64,000 nt of DNA. Source: Onchocerca volvulus. Its lineage: Eukaryota; Nematoda; Chromadorea; Rhabditida; Onchocercidae. Positions 52,001 to 64,000 of the stretch are shown here, one piece after another (the stretch's first letter is position 1; each line of letters starts with the position of its first letter). The notes beneath the pieces are model-generated. The model was not told the DNA's origin. It saw nothing but the letters and a program-made list of their open reading frames with translations, and made no database searches. The position numbers and the translations under genes are program-made. Location: contig HG738138.1 in assembly GCA_000499405.2 (NCBI GenBank), positions 17,405,119-17,469,118 on the forward strand. Reading direction: 5' to 3'.

Positions 52001-52997
52001 AGCGATAAATAATTTTTCAGTGCTTTAGGCTGATGCGAAAATTTTCAGTTTAATATCCGAAAAACATACAAAATTAAAGGACTGTAAACAAAACTGGTGA
52101 AATTTCAGATGGTCTTGTTGAAAATTTCAGTATTTCTGACCTTGTAGCCATTACCGGAAACGGTTTCAGTTGTAGACTAATGAAAATTGCTAATAATGAA
52201 CAAAATGTTAACCCATTCCATTTAGTAATACAGAATTGATATAGATGGAAGACTTCAATACAACTGGATTCTCGATGATGACACCGAAGCAGCTGATGAT
52301 GTTCTATGGCCCACAGTCACCTCTGAATGACAGCAAATCGTTGGAGTTTTTCTTGTCATTAAGTGAAGATGATATGCACCGATTTCTCTTTAATGATATT
52401 CGTAAATTGGCTACCAAACATTCTTCATTGAAAATACGTCAAAAACGGCAAAATATATTTAAACCCTCAGCTTTCAAAGCGAATATTTTATCACCTGGTG
52501 CATTTTCATTGTCACCATCTATTCTATCACCTGGAGCATTTTCATTGTCATTTCTTTCTCCATCAGTTTTCGGTGCTGGGGTATTGAATCCAAGTGCGTT
52601 CACGGCCACAATATTTTCTCCATTTCTCTCGGCTCCGTCGATCTTGTCACCATCCGCATTCAATCCCCTTGTCCTATCACCACTTGCCTTCAGTCCTGGA
52701 GTTCTAAGTCCTGGTGCTTTATCACCTGCCATATTATCGCCCATTTTATTGTCACCGGGTATTTTATCCCCATCTGTACTTTCACCCTTAATTATGAGTC
52801 CATTTGCTCTAAATCCTTCCATTTTGTCACCGTCCGCTCTTACCGGTCTAATTATGAGCCCATTTGCCTTGTCACCCTCTTTTTTCTCACCAGGTTATGT
52901 CGGTGCCGTGATCTTCTCACCACACGCATATTCGCCGCTTTTTAATTCAACTGGTAAAGGAATCACTGTACTTTTTTCACCTAATTTAGGTAGTTGA
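49052..52997 (+). CDS. MLT-10-like secreted moulting-cycle protein
   Basis: Nine exons: 49052-49103, 49229-49409, 49990-50123, 50286-50550, 50761-50893, 51098-51328, 51546-51716, 51807-51974, 52245-52997; 695 aa, with all phases consistent. It belongs to the nematode MLT-10/MLTN family (moulting-cycle domain), whose C. elegans founder is secreted from the hypodermis and needed for proper ecdysis. Exon 1 encodes a signal peptide (MRNRKQHIAILVAVWIVC). The middle part carries conserved-looking blocks (LTPFGILGKYL, WKKTMYDIESMKRR, RFASPRLLSMVPD, ILSPSLFSMHDKGEG, GFSMMTPKQL, YGPQSPL). From residue about 516 to the end the protein is a roughly 10-residue repeat of the form (I/V)LSP-(S/G)-AF/AL-x-P, hydrophobic and Pro/Ser-rich. 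A furin-like RQKR (510-513) stands just before the repeats, suggesting their proteolytic release. A poly(A) signal lies at 53059-53064. The exon 2 donor (GTCAGT) is the weakest junction. Confidence 0.9.
52454..52994 (+). repeat. Coding tandem repeat, about 30 bp per LSP unit
   Basis: The last 180 codons of the MLT-10-like gene are imperfect 30-bp repeats around TCACC(T/A), each encoding an LSP-containing decapeptide. Shorter or interrupted units occur towards the 3' end. The regular composition also keeps an antisense frame open (52439-52822), which is an artefact. Confidence 0.9.
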
Positions 52998-53750
52998 TTG
53001 TATTTCCAATTATCTTCGAATATTCGGATATTGTCACCTTTCCGATGCAATTTCTTAAAATAAATTCGAAAAGGAAGGTCTATTCTCATGATTTTTATCG
53101 TTTTATTTCAAAATGTATGTTTTCTTCCATTAGCAGCATCTATTTCTCTTGTCGATGTGATTTTAATTGCTGAAATGATAATCGACACCTGATAAAGTCA
53201 GTATGTTAATATTTTTGTACTACGCTGGACAGATCATGTAGTATCATTAAAAATCGCTGAGCAAGAAGAAAATTAATCTTGAGTAGAGAGAATTCAGGAT
53301 GTCTAGTACTTTGAATTCTCCTTAGAGTAAATGAAGAATTAACGACGGTTCATAAACCGTTTGATATTTCAAACAGATTCCCAGAATTATAATTCAATTT
53401 TTCAGCTGATTTTTTTCATCCATATAAAGGAAGTGGAACGCTAGAAGCAAATCTTTAGATTTCCTGGCTGCACATAACATTTCCGCTTAATTTTGAATAA
53501 GTCAGCATCAATTCAATCAAATCAGTGAAGTTTTAAAAAATGCGACTTTTCTTATTTTCTAAATGAGAAAAGCTTAGTTTTCAAAATAAAGATCCCTATT
53601 GCGAGTACCATAGCATCAATACTATCCATTTTTTTTATATAGCCATTTCATTTCATGAAACAAAATTTGTCTATTTTAAATTTGATGCTTTGAAACCTTA
53701 AAAGAGATTACCAGTGAAATGTTCTTGTAACAAACCATATAAATAAAAAT
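52998..53750. other. MLT-10-like 3' UTR and intergenic DNA
   Basis: The 3' UTR probably ends after AATAAA at 53059-53064. The rest is AT-rich without a recognisable feature, up to the left end of the Helitron relic. Confidence 0.5.
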
Positions 53751-54498
53751 TTAAATGCTAACCTGTAACCCCGAACGGATCTCCGGAAGTTCTTCACCGA
53801 TTCTCTTCAAATTTTGACACAACCTTGTATCCCAATAGGCCATCATTTTACATAGACGTACTTACTTTTTACACGTATCACTTCCGTGATAACTAAAACT
53901 AAATGAAGGGGCGGAGTTTATTGATTCCGCCTTCCTTTCTTCCTCTCATTCTACCTACCATCTCTCTCTCTATTGCTATGCCCATTACATTGCGTGGATT
54001 TATCCAAGGAAAGAAGGAAAAAAAATGATAAAAAGAATTAAAATACTTTTTGATATGACAAATAAATATAAAATTTTTGCATTTTTAACGAATCTGAAAA
54101 AAAAATTTTTTTAATATGTGTTAAATTTTGGATTTGAAATTCTTTTTCTTTAATAAAAATTAGCTTAATTTGTTTGGAAAAAAGGCATCAATTTAACTTA
54201 AAGAAATTTTAATACATTAATTATGAATATTTCTTGAGATCAAACTTTTTACTCAATTAATCTTCTCTGACTTAATTTTGATTTAACTTAATTTGATGTA
54301 AATTTATTGTTAAAATATTAACTCATAATTTTCTTCATTTTTCTATGGATTGAATATTCAAATCCATTAACATCTAAGAAATACTGGTGACTTATAATTT
54401 AATATAATTGATACTAATTCTTTTCTTTAAATTTTATTCATATTGCACCTTTATTTGTTTATTTTTATCAATCTATATAAATAAAATCTAGATTACAC

Positions 54499-57060
54499 AT
54501 GAATGCGAGTAGAAAATCATTTGAACGACTCAAAGGAAAAGAACCAGTTGACGGACAATCTGGCATATTCAAACAAACTACGATAGACAGATCGTACACC
54601 GTGCATTCTAATCAAGACGAATGCTTCTTCTTTCGCATATTGTTAGTGAGTGTACCCGGTCAACCTCTTTCCAGCAATTAAAAATTTTCAACGGCATTAC
54701 ACATGCTACTTTCCGCAGTGCATGTCAAGCTTTGAATTTATTGGAGAACGACCGACACTGGGATGTATGCATATATGACGCATGCAACATGTTACATCCA
54801 AATCAAATTCGTACATTGTTTGAAATCATATTAACAGCCTGCTTTCCTTCATCTCCGAAGGAGGTGAGTTATGGGAGAAGTATAAATCGCATATGGCTGA
54901 AGATATTCTTCATTGAATACACAGCGAAAATTCGAATATGAACATGAATTTCACAGTAGAAATCTACAACGAATCGCTGATAATGATTTAAGACTTGTGT
55001 TTATAAATCGCGAACAAAGTTGTCAATCAACTGGGAACGCCATCACCGAATCGATTTGCTGCTACTTCATTCAATGTAGAATTGCGTCGCGAACAAAATT
55101 ACAAAACGACTGATCTTTTATCATATGTGCAATCAAATATTCCTGAGCTAAAGTAGAGCAAAAAAGCATTTACGATCAAATAATAAAAACTGTCAGTAAG
55201 GGAGTTGGAGAAAATCTTCTTTTGAGATGTGCCAGGAGGATCGTTCTTAATAAGATTGATTCTGGCAACAAATCGATCCCAAAATGGTATAGCCTTAGCT
55301 CTTGCATCGTCCGAAATGGCTGCAACATTGTTATCAGTGGAAGAACTGTTCATTCCGCTTTGAAATTGCCCCTGAGCATGCAATACATTGAACTCCCACA
55401 TGCAACATTTCCAAAACATCGGACATAGGAAAAATGTTACAAAATGCAAACTTGTTGTTTGGGATGAATGGACAATAACACACAAAAAATCGGTCGAGAT
55501 TCCTGATCGATCAATGCAAGATTTGCATGGAAATATCAGACCATTTGGGAACGCATTAATATTGCTTGAAAGTAATTTCAGGCAAATATTATCTGCAATT
55601 CCTCATTCAAGACTGAAGAACGAAGTGAATGCTTGCCTGAAATATTCTACTTTGTGGTGATACGTAAAGACGTTAGAATTAACTACCACTATGCTTGTCC
55701 AGCTGGAAAACGATCGGTTAAATGAGATAATCTCACATCAATTGCTGGAAATTGAGAAGGGAAAGGGCCGGTTGATACGACTTCATGTCGATACATTCGA
55801 AATCCTTGCTCTCTCGACATTTAAGCAATTATACATTTGATTAGTTTTATCTTAAATTTTCTTTTGGTAATGTTTTAATAATCCTTGCGCTAGATTAATT
55901 GTATAACTATATCTTAAATTCATTTCCGGCAATATATCAATTGTTAAAATCTTAAAAATTCAGTCTAACTATATCTTAAACTCATTTTCAGCAGTATATC
56001 AATTGTTACAATCTCGTGCTAATTACACATCTAGTCAATTACATCTTTTGTACTGAATCGAAAATTTTGATCATTGTAATATGCCACTCCTACTCACAAC
56101 TACTATATATATTCCTTAATTCAGTCTGATGAATCATAATCAACATCTTCATCGTCATTATCCATCGACAACACGAAATCTTCATTTCATACTCCTGATC
56201 CCTTTTTTTTTTTTTTCATATTTTATTTTTATTTTACGTTGACCGCGTTGTATTATTGTCTATTATGTTTGATAAAATATTTATTTTTTACTCCTCTTTA
56301 CAAATCGTCGTCCAATTGAACACGACAAAACTACCCCCAACAAATTCCTAAAAAATTTCCACCGAATTCCCTACACCTAAGGACGAATTCCATTGCCTCA
56401 TAACCTTTGCAATTTAGTAACGTCAAAAGAAGGGTTGATTGAAAAAGTATTTCCCGATATTCAAACCAAATATAAGAATCACGATTGGCAGAGTGAACGA
56501 ACTATTTTTGCGGCCAAGAACAAAGACATTCAACGAACTTCACAGTATTAATTGGTCTAACATTCAAAGCGAGGCAGTAACATACAAGTCCTTCGACACT
56601 ATTGTAGAAGCAGATGAAGCGGTTAATTAACCAACAGAATTTTTGAATTCACTCGAACTGCCAGGGATGCCACCGCACATACTGCAATTGGAAATTGGCA
56701 TGCTAATTCTCATGTTGCGAAATATCAACCAGCCAAAACTTTGCAATGGCATGAAGCTTGGAGTAAAAAAATTAATGAGCAACGTCGTAGAAGCAACAAT
56801 CTTGACAGAATCTTTCAAAAGTGAAAATATCCTTATTTCTCGCATTCCTATAATTCCAGAAAGAAATTGCAATTCCCAATTCGATTTGCGTTTGCATTCA
56901 CTATCAACAAAGTTCATTTAGTTAATCTTTGGAATTGAGCGATTTAGATCTAGAGACCGATTGCTTTTCACATGGAAAATTACATGTTGCGTGTTCTAGA
57001 ATTGGTAAATCAGACACACTCTATATCTAAACAGACAGTGGAACAACAAAAAATATAGTG
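54499..57060 (+). pseudogene. Helitron PIF1-like helicase, broken
   Basis: Fragments in family order, in different frames: the pre-helicase part (IFKQTTIDRSYTVHSNQDEC, then ITHATFRSACQALNLLENDR and HPNQIRTLFEII, 54499-54860); Walker A region (55226-55243); HSALKLPLSMQYIELP and LVVWDEWTITHKKSVEI with DRSMQDLHGNIRPFGNALIL (55350-55570, Walker B-type DE retained); LKYSTLW (about 55650); NIQSEAVTYKSFDTIVEADE and [34 protein letters not shown] (56439-56800); and the C-terminal motif region to about 57060 (FAFTINK-like, DTDCFSHG-like, TDSGTTKNIVYPQI-like, all with lesions). In an intact element this enzyme unwinds the transposon strand during rolling-circle transposition. The P-loop here reads DVPGG directly followed by SFLI, so the GKT core is missing. 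Confidence 0.85.
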
Positions 57061-57806
57061 TACCCACAAATATTGTGAAATTAAACATATTAGATGTGGG
57101 CGAAAGCTAAAAGATGTCAAATACGCCACGACTATTGTTGTAAACAAGAAATAATTAAGGTCAAGCGGCGTGACATAGTTTCAAAGGTACGATAAACATG
57201 TTTGCCGTCAAAATATTCCAATTTATAGATAGACGACGAAGCTTGAAGCAGCAGCAGCAACAGTTCGGAGTTCCAAGGGTTCCAGTTAGACAGTTCAAAG
57301 CGATGCAACAGTGGCAACAATCCAACAATTCACTTGAATAGTATTTTTCTCTATCAGCGACAAAGGAAAGAATAACCCAGTGATCATTTTGCCTGGATGG
57401 TCTCTAATAATTGTTTGTTACGAAGAATCACTTTTCATCAATCAATAAAACCTTTTTTAACAGAATTCATCTCTTTCACACATGACACAAAAAACCTCGT
57501 CACACCTATTGCTGACCCAGCCGAATCATTATAACAAGAATCAATCGCCAATCCAACCAATCAAACTACAAATCAAATTACAAAGTAGCAGTTTTTTCCC
57601 TAAAACTAACCAGACCGAGCAACAATAACGCGTATTTATAATACATGCGCGTATTCGAATGCAACGCTGTGTCAAAATTTCAAAGCAGTAGGTATGGACT
57701 TTCCGATTCTAAGATTTTGAATTAATATAGATAAGGCGCGTATTTAAGAATTTTCGGAGGTTTAAAATTTTGAACAAACGAACATTGACATTTTTATTTA
57801 CATAGG

Positions 57807-57847
57807 CTAGCTGGATCGGCCACACTTCGCGTGGCCGATCCAGCTAG
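57807..57847. repeat. Perfect 17-bp-stem hairpin at Helitron 3' end
   Basis: CTAGCTGGATCGGCCAC (57807-57823) and its exact reverse complement (57831-57847) flank the 7-base loop ACTTCGC. The hairpin starts and ends with CTAG. Its GC-rich stem stands out sharply from the AT-rich surroundings. Helitrons carry a hairpin close to a 3' CTRR end; here the stem itself reaches the CTAG. Confidence 0.95.
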
Positions 57848-60800
57848 TATTAGTATTGATCAATTTTGTTTTTCGATAATTTTTATTTCACTTTAAACCT
57901 TATTTCTTAGATCTATGAAAAGTTATGAAATGCTTGGTAATTTTATAACTTTTCCAGGTAGTTCGATAAAATATTATTTATCTGATGAATATCAGTAATA
58001 TTGGTTCCTTAGTACCAAGTAAATTACCAGTGATCCAAATTTATGCTCCTAGATGTTCTTTCGAGAAGTTGAATAGTCAAATCATGAGTCAATAATTTAT
58101 CTAGCCAAGTCCGCGCTAAAAGGAACACTAGCACAAAACATGATCGTTCCCTTATTCTGAATCTAATGACTTTCATTAAAATATTCTATCTTGCAACATT
58201 TATCTGACAATATCCTCAACATCCATTCAAGAATTATGAACTCGACTACATCATTTTGTTTCTTTGGTTAAACATTTCCGTCCTCTAAAGTCTTACTGTT
58301 CCCATTAATACTACCACCTTACATTATCACCCTTAACGGAATCCTCATTCATCTGTCAAGCAGCATTATCGTTCTATCATCAAACTTCTCACTCATCTGC
58401 TATCATTCATAGTCCATTTTGCCTTATTGTTATTCCACTTATTTTGAGCCCATACAATATTATTCTTAGCAGAAAACAGTTGCTACTACTAATTTAATCC
58501 TTGCAATTGAGTTTTCAGGAGATGCATAAATATATACTGGATATGACAATATGTTCGTTTGCTGATAAATTTTGTAATGCTGATTGTAAAACCATTTCGT
58601 TAATTGGACTTTCATTTGCGACATATTTGGTCTGAGAAGAGAACTGGATCAGTTGAAGATGTTAAAAATTCATTTTGCTATGTTTTAATTCTCTTTCACT
58701 CATGCATGACAGCTAATGATTTTAGAAATTTTATAAAATATCCTTAGGTTGTTGGAAATAGCATACTTTAAACCGTCATATCATTTCCTTAATTAATTAG
58801 GTTGACATGAAGGGTGATGAAATGTGTCGATATTTAAGCTTGAATCTCAGAGGAATTGATAGTTGCACGAAATACGTAAGACTGGAATAAATGAATAACT
58901 TAGGCTATGATAAATCGCATATTATTTGCATTTGTCTGATAATTAATATTTGCTTGATATGAGGAGTAATCTTTGTTCGCTACTTCAAACGTGGCTATTC
59001 TGTAAGCCTTATCGGATCTTAAGTGGGATACAGCTTTAGCTGATCGTTTTGGTAATTTTTTTATAACAAATTAAGCTCATTCATATGACTAACAAAAAAC
59101 TGAGCCATCATGTGCTGCTAAAGTAGATTGTTTGTTGACTGATGAGAAAAAAAATTGGTGATAGTGGAGATGAGGAAGAAATCTGAGCTGTGTCAATAGA
59201 TAGAATAACGCTCGATCTTTGTAAATTGAGATATCGTCTTTCTTACTCATCATGTCAGAGAAAATTTTTTGAATTTGATTAATAGCGTTGACAGCCTACC
59301 ATACTTATTGTAGGTGATTAATAAATAATGCTGCTATGTGCCATGCTGAGACATTATCGTAATGAATGATGATGGATTTGTGTTTTTATTTAATCATAAA
59401 TGATTCCCAAAACTATTTCGCAAAAGCAAATTTTTCACGTCATTGTCACATCGCTTATCTCCTTGTAACTGGCCAAGCGACAGAAATAACCTTTCCATCT
59501 TTCAATTTTCATTTGAATAGTTCGTAATTTTTCAAAATTTAACGTCCTCAATGTATTTTTTGCATCAGCATTTCGTTTCTTTATTTTCAAGCTTATTTTG
59601 GATGATATTTCATCAATTGTTTAATTTTAAGAATTGTAATATCGAAATTTTTAATTAATTTCATTTTGTTTTTGTAATCCAATTTCAATCCTTCGAAGGT
59701 TTTTTTTTTAATTCAGTGACACTTCATTTTGAAATTTCTGTTAAATAGTCTTAAACTTTAAAGCTGAAATTTAATGGTTAAGAAAAATTGTATGATTTTT
59801 GCATAGCATAAGATTTTTGCGCAGCATTAGCTCATCACAAATAATTTATCCAATTCCATTAATCTGTCTTTCAAGCCATTAAAAATAATTGACCTTCACT
59901 GGTGTAAAACCCAATTTCTTCAATTTCGCATCAAAGAATTCTTACTATATTGCCCGGGAAAAACTCCGAAATTGTCCAGTCATTTAGTGCTTTATTAATA
60001 AAATGGAAGAAATCATACCACTATATTATGAAAAATAATGTATAGCATTTGCAAAATTTTTGTAATGTTGTTGTCAAGGATTTTTTCAAATTATTCTTAA
60101 AAATAAAACACTATTAGGGAACTTGTCGCTCTTATTTTTTATTTGCTTCTTATAAACTATCTAAGGTGCTGTTATAAGATCTATTTTGAAATAGCTAGTC
60201 GAATCTAGCCTAGAAAAAGAAATGGTCTATTTTTTTTCTCATAAAACTCTTGCTCGTCATTTGATTTAGTATAAGGGAATTTTTCTTAAATTTGAAAAAA
60301 TATTTCCAGAAAATTCCCAGATTTTTATTGTTTAAAAATCAACCCATCAATTTATTATTCCAGTTCTTCTTGTGAATCTTTTTAATTAAAATATAAATAT
60401 CTCAGCGAACGTTACAGGTTGATTTCACAAAATTTAGAAAACGTAAAATGTGTTGGGAAAAAATACGTTTTTCATGGTTAGTTGTTATAGACAATAATTA
60501 TTCAAAGATTAACCCAAAACTATAACTCGGATGACCGAAAAACGGATAATGGAGAGTCCATTCATATCTTTGATGAGAGTTTATCGATGTCGAATTGGTT
60601 AAGAATAGTTGATAAGAATATCGCTTGACAGTTGGAACAAAGAGTTTTCTTCTTGATTGTTGATAGTCGGGATATTTGTTGGGAGAATAGCAGGAGTAGT
60701 TTTCGGGAGAATAATTGATAATGAATATAAGTGGATGAGAAATGAAGGAGGACAGTTCGCCACGTTATCCAAATCGATTCTGAGTCAAAATTCCTTTTCT

Positions 60801-63800
60801 CCAACCGATAGTAATCCTTTTTGCAGTAGCTAGGTTATAAGACTGGAAGCACTTGCATGTGAATTAGTTCCTGGTATTTACTGTTGGAGGTGAAGCTTCG
60901 TAATCGCAAACAAAGATGAGAATTACATTGGAAATGGTAACACTCATTTATATACATCTTCAGTGGGGATTCACGTGAGAAACATTTTAACAAATCAATA
61001 TTGTGATTATTTAAACATATTTATGCTAAAATTGTTCCGGTCTTTTCCGACCAAGTGTATTTCAGAAGATTGTAAACAGTCAAGAAATGAGTTGAAAGAA
61101 ACAGTTGAACTATTATTCCATGTTTTCTAAGTTTACATTTGCATTATTTGAATAATAGACATATTCGATGTATTTGAAGAAATGAAACTTTCCCTTTGCC
61201 TATTGACATCATTTTCAAGCATCTCATTTTTCATTTATATCATCAAAACTTTTCTTTTTTGAGAATCTTTCATTTCTAGTATCAAAACAATTCATTTCTA
61301 ACATCGAAACTTTTTGGAAAATCTATGCAGTACTTTCTAAGCTGTAACTATGATTGTGATTCCAATGCATTGAATCTGAATCTCTCTATTCGATCTAGTC
61401 GGTCTTCTAGAACGTTCATTTAGTCAGTTTGCTTGAAAATTTTTTTTCCGAAGTATTTTTGCATGCTCGAACACTACTCAGTCAATCTCACCCGCATAAT
61501 GTCATGAAGAGCTTTTTGTTTGATTAAGATATATTTTACCTTACTGAGCTGAAGATAGAATAAAGTTTAGTATTAATTGCCGAGCTCGGATAACCACGTA
61601 AATTGAGGATGTTTCTCTATTCATTTCATTTAGAATGCTCAGTTGTGATTTCAGATTTGAAGTTACAGCAAAGAATGGTAACATATTATTTTTATTTGAT
61701 GTTTTCACCTTGTGCTGCAGTAACTTTTTATGTAAATGCTTATTTTTTGAGGAATTATAAATAGTTTCGTGATAATGAAACGAATACATAAATTTTAACA
61801 TTTATTTTATCTTGAAATCATCGAGATTTATTACGTGTGGTCGGTGAAGTCATCACTTAGTATTTCCGTTTTCTTCAATCTTAAACTTCAGACATTCATT
61901 TAAAAATTCAAATGGATACTTAAGTTACAATTTATCCTTCTTGTACCGTGACAGTCTTTCATTCTTGTAGACATCTCTTCATCGTAATTTTTTCCTTAGA
62001 TGTACTGCAACATGGAAAGAAAGATTGAATTAAAAAGATCTGCTTCTGGCGAAATGTCCATTTTAATGTGACGGAAATTGTCTCAAAGTTCAGTGAAGAC
62101 TATTGATACCTTTTTTCTCCATTCTTTGTTTTCTAAATCACTGTTTTCTAAACCTGTTTTCTCAATGCAAGTGCAGATAGTATCCCAAATAAATTTTGTT
62201 GAAATCAGGCATTTTCTTCAGAATTTTGGAATTATCTTATTTAATATCCTATAGCTACGATATTTATTCATACAAGCGCATTTAACTCTTTCTTTTACTT
62301 ATAAAATATTTTTTTCGAATGGATTTCTTCACATCATAAACGAAGTTTTACGAAATTTTCGGAAAATATTAAAATTTCATTTCAAGCAGTTCCGTTCGAA
62401 AAGGCAATTAAACAGTATGGCAATCATTTATTTATTTGTATCAAAAGATTACGTTAACTATTTATTTTTTGTTTACACTTTCATCATTTAGGTATATATA
62501 TATATATATTTTTTTTTTGAAATATGAAGAATGATTCGGAAACGCAATTCAAACAAAGCCATATTCATCCATGATTTTGAAAAGAATGTTAAAAACAACT
62601 TGAATATTAAATTCTTAAATATTAAATATTTCAAATAACTCTTTTAGATCTTTTACATCTAATTTGCTTTTGTAGCTATAAAAATTTGGCTAAAATCTTT
62701 GTAGTCTTGCCGATGTTGTAAGTGTATTTGCGTTTCAAACATCGATTCAAAAGTTTGCAAATTTATTTTTAAAAAAAGCGGAGAAATCTTTTGCATAAAT
62801 AGAAATTATTTAATGTATTTTCCTTTAAGTGAATTTAATTGAATAGTTATCATTTATCTTCTCCATATACATAGTGATTAAGTTAAATTAAGTTACGCGC
62901 GGTCGAGCATACTTAACAGTTTATTCAATTTGCAAAGCTATGCTCAACATTCAGCGATTGCAAACTTACGATCTGAATTTTTTAATTTTAGAGAATGATA
63001 TAAGCATTTTGCTCATTTCAGAACATTATACTCCACTTATAGTTTCTAAGTAAATATTTTAACTTTTTAACAGAAAAATTAAGAAGATTAGATTTGATTA
63101 CAGATCATTTCGAATGAAACTGCTACATTTATTTCATCCATTAAATTTGTCATATATAGGTAGCTCTCGAGAAATATTTGTATAATAAAATTCGAAAATC
63201 ATTAAGCGAACGATGTGAGTTTTGTTCTTTTTTTTCGATAAAGATTAAATTTATGAACTGTTGAATTCATAATACTCATCCATCAGTTATCGAAATCAAA
63301 ACTGCGAAGAAAATTTTCCAACAAGTGACCAAAAAGAAATTTCGAAGCCATTTGGTCAATGATAAAAGGTTTTCCATTAGTTTGAAGCATGTGAAGCCTA
63401 ACATGATTTTATTATAAATATATATCACAAGTATTGAGTGAAATATGCATGTAGATATTATGATCATCTTTATACTTTATCATCATTTTTTTGATATCAT
63501 TTCTAATATGATAACAGTTTCATGATAAATGCCTAATAAATATGATACTTGGTGTATACTGCAATATTTTTCTACATAAATTTAAGAAAAGTAATTTTGA
63601 TTTATCCAACAAAAAATATCCAAAAAGCGAGTTTTTTTTTTTTTTATTTTCCGAAAAACGTTGTAAAACCAAACACCAACTTAATCGTTTGAAAAACGTC
63701 GCTTATTTTTTATATAAAAAAATATACGTAATCTTTAAGTACCTCAATATTTACGAATATAACATTTAGGTATATAATATGGCAGCAATTTCGCGCATCA

Positions 63801-64000
63801 CTTGTTATTATCCGTGAATTCTCTATCAAGTAGATTCTGATTACTCATTTACTTTACTTCTACGTCTCCCACTTTTTTAATAATGGCTCATTTAACTATA
63901 ATAATAAAAAATGTTAGAATGAAATATGTCTCTCACATTGAAAGTTAAAGTTTAAAGTTTAATAGAGCCACTTTATTTCACGAATATTATAATAGTTTAT
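57848..64000. other. AT-rich interval, no gene recognised
   Basis: Reading both strands gave only short, AT-biased open frames with no recognisable domain, plus an (AT)n run at about 62493-62510 and several homopolymer runs. It may contain introns or UTRs of a gene beyond the window, but I cannot support any exon here. Confidence 0.5.

Larger units (their letters stand above)
53751..57847 (+). mobile_element. Degenerate, internally deleted Helitron
   Basis: The body contains remnants of the Helitron PIF1-like helicase (54499 to about 57060). The left boundary is set by about 80 bp (53765-53845, ending around TTCAAATTTTGACACAACCT) that are the inverted counterpart of the right flank (57645-57720). 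The right boundary is a perfect hairpin ending CTAG at 57847. No part of the N-terminal replication initiator (HUH Rep) or Helitron-like N domain was found: only about 650 bp of AT-rich DNA separates the left end from the helicase region. Frameshifts, stops and a lost Walker A loop show it cannot move by itself. The exact 5' terminus (expected TC) could not be fixed. Confidence 0.75.

Noticed and set aside
52439..52822. 127-codon antisense open frame rich in Gly/Asp
   Set aside because: It mirrors the repetitive sense coding sequence of the MLT-10-like gene; the regular codon pattern keeps the opposite strand open.
55099..55485. 128-codon minus-strand open frame
   Set aside because: Antisense shadow of the Helitron helicase remnant.

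Overview
The window is nuclear DNA of a nematode, most likely a spirurid or filarial-type chromadorean. This is an inference from the AT-rich background with long poly-T runs, introns of about 100-1500 bp with TTTCAG-like acceptors, candidate spliced-leader acceptors a few bases 5' of start codons, and a nematode-specific MLT-10 (moulting-cycle) gene. Nothing bacterial, no rRNA or tRNA gene and no CRISPR array was seen. Every multi-exon model below was assembled by hand. Exon phases agree across every junction except where stated, and the predicted lengths are close to those of known family members.

Layout: (1) 349-509, minus strand: the 3'-terminal exon of an unrecognised gene. (2) 1251-5378, plus: a PLD3/PLD4-type phospholipase D/exonuclease with both HKD motifs. 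A 120-bp near-copy of its last exon lies in the last intron. (3) 5.4-9.1 kb: no gene, but diverged transposon-end fragments and a 54-bp tandem duplication. (4) 9118-10771, plus: a membrane-anchored COMTD1-like O-methyltransferase with one apparent GC-AG intron. (5) 17442-11302, minus: a 16-exon JmjC oxygenase (NO66/RIOX1, worm jmjc-1), tail-to-tail with the methyltransferase. (6) 17.5-27.5 kb: a 10-kb stretch with no convincing gene. (7) 27592-33817, plus: kinesin light chain (klc-2 type), 13 exons, with a possible 21-nt cassette exon. (8) 34-39.6 kb: klc 3' UTR and intergenic DNA. (9) 42451-39660, minus: COMMD10, with an unusual repetitive island in its 1.5-kb intron. (10) 42.5-49 kb: mostly intergenic, with a (TAA)n microsatellite and one coding-like open stretch at 45.8-46.06 kb. 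(11) 49052-52997, plus: MLT-10-like secreted moulting protein ending in an about 180-residue LSP-rich repeat domain. (12) About 53.75-57.85 kb: a decayed, internally deleted Helitron carrying remnants of its PIF1-like helicase and ending in a perfect 17-bp-stem hairpin. (13) 57.85-64 kb: no gene recognised.

The genes do not form one pathway: they cover lysosomal nucleic-acid or lipid turnover, methylation, ribosome/chromatin hydroxylation, axonal transport, COMMD-type trafficking and cuticle moulting. I found no clear undescribed system. The items most worth a second look are the PLD exon duplication, the Helitron relic and its relatives, the GC-AG intron, the candidate klc microexon, and the two unexplained open stretches near 40.6 and 45.9 kb.
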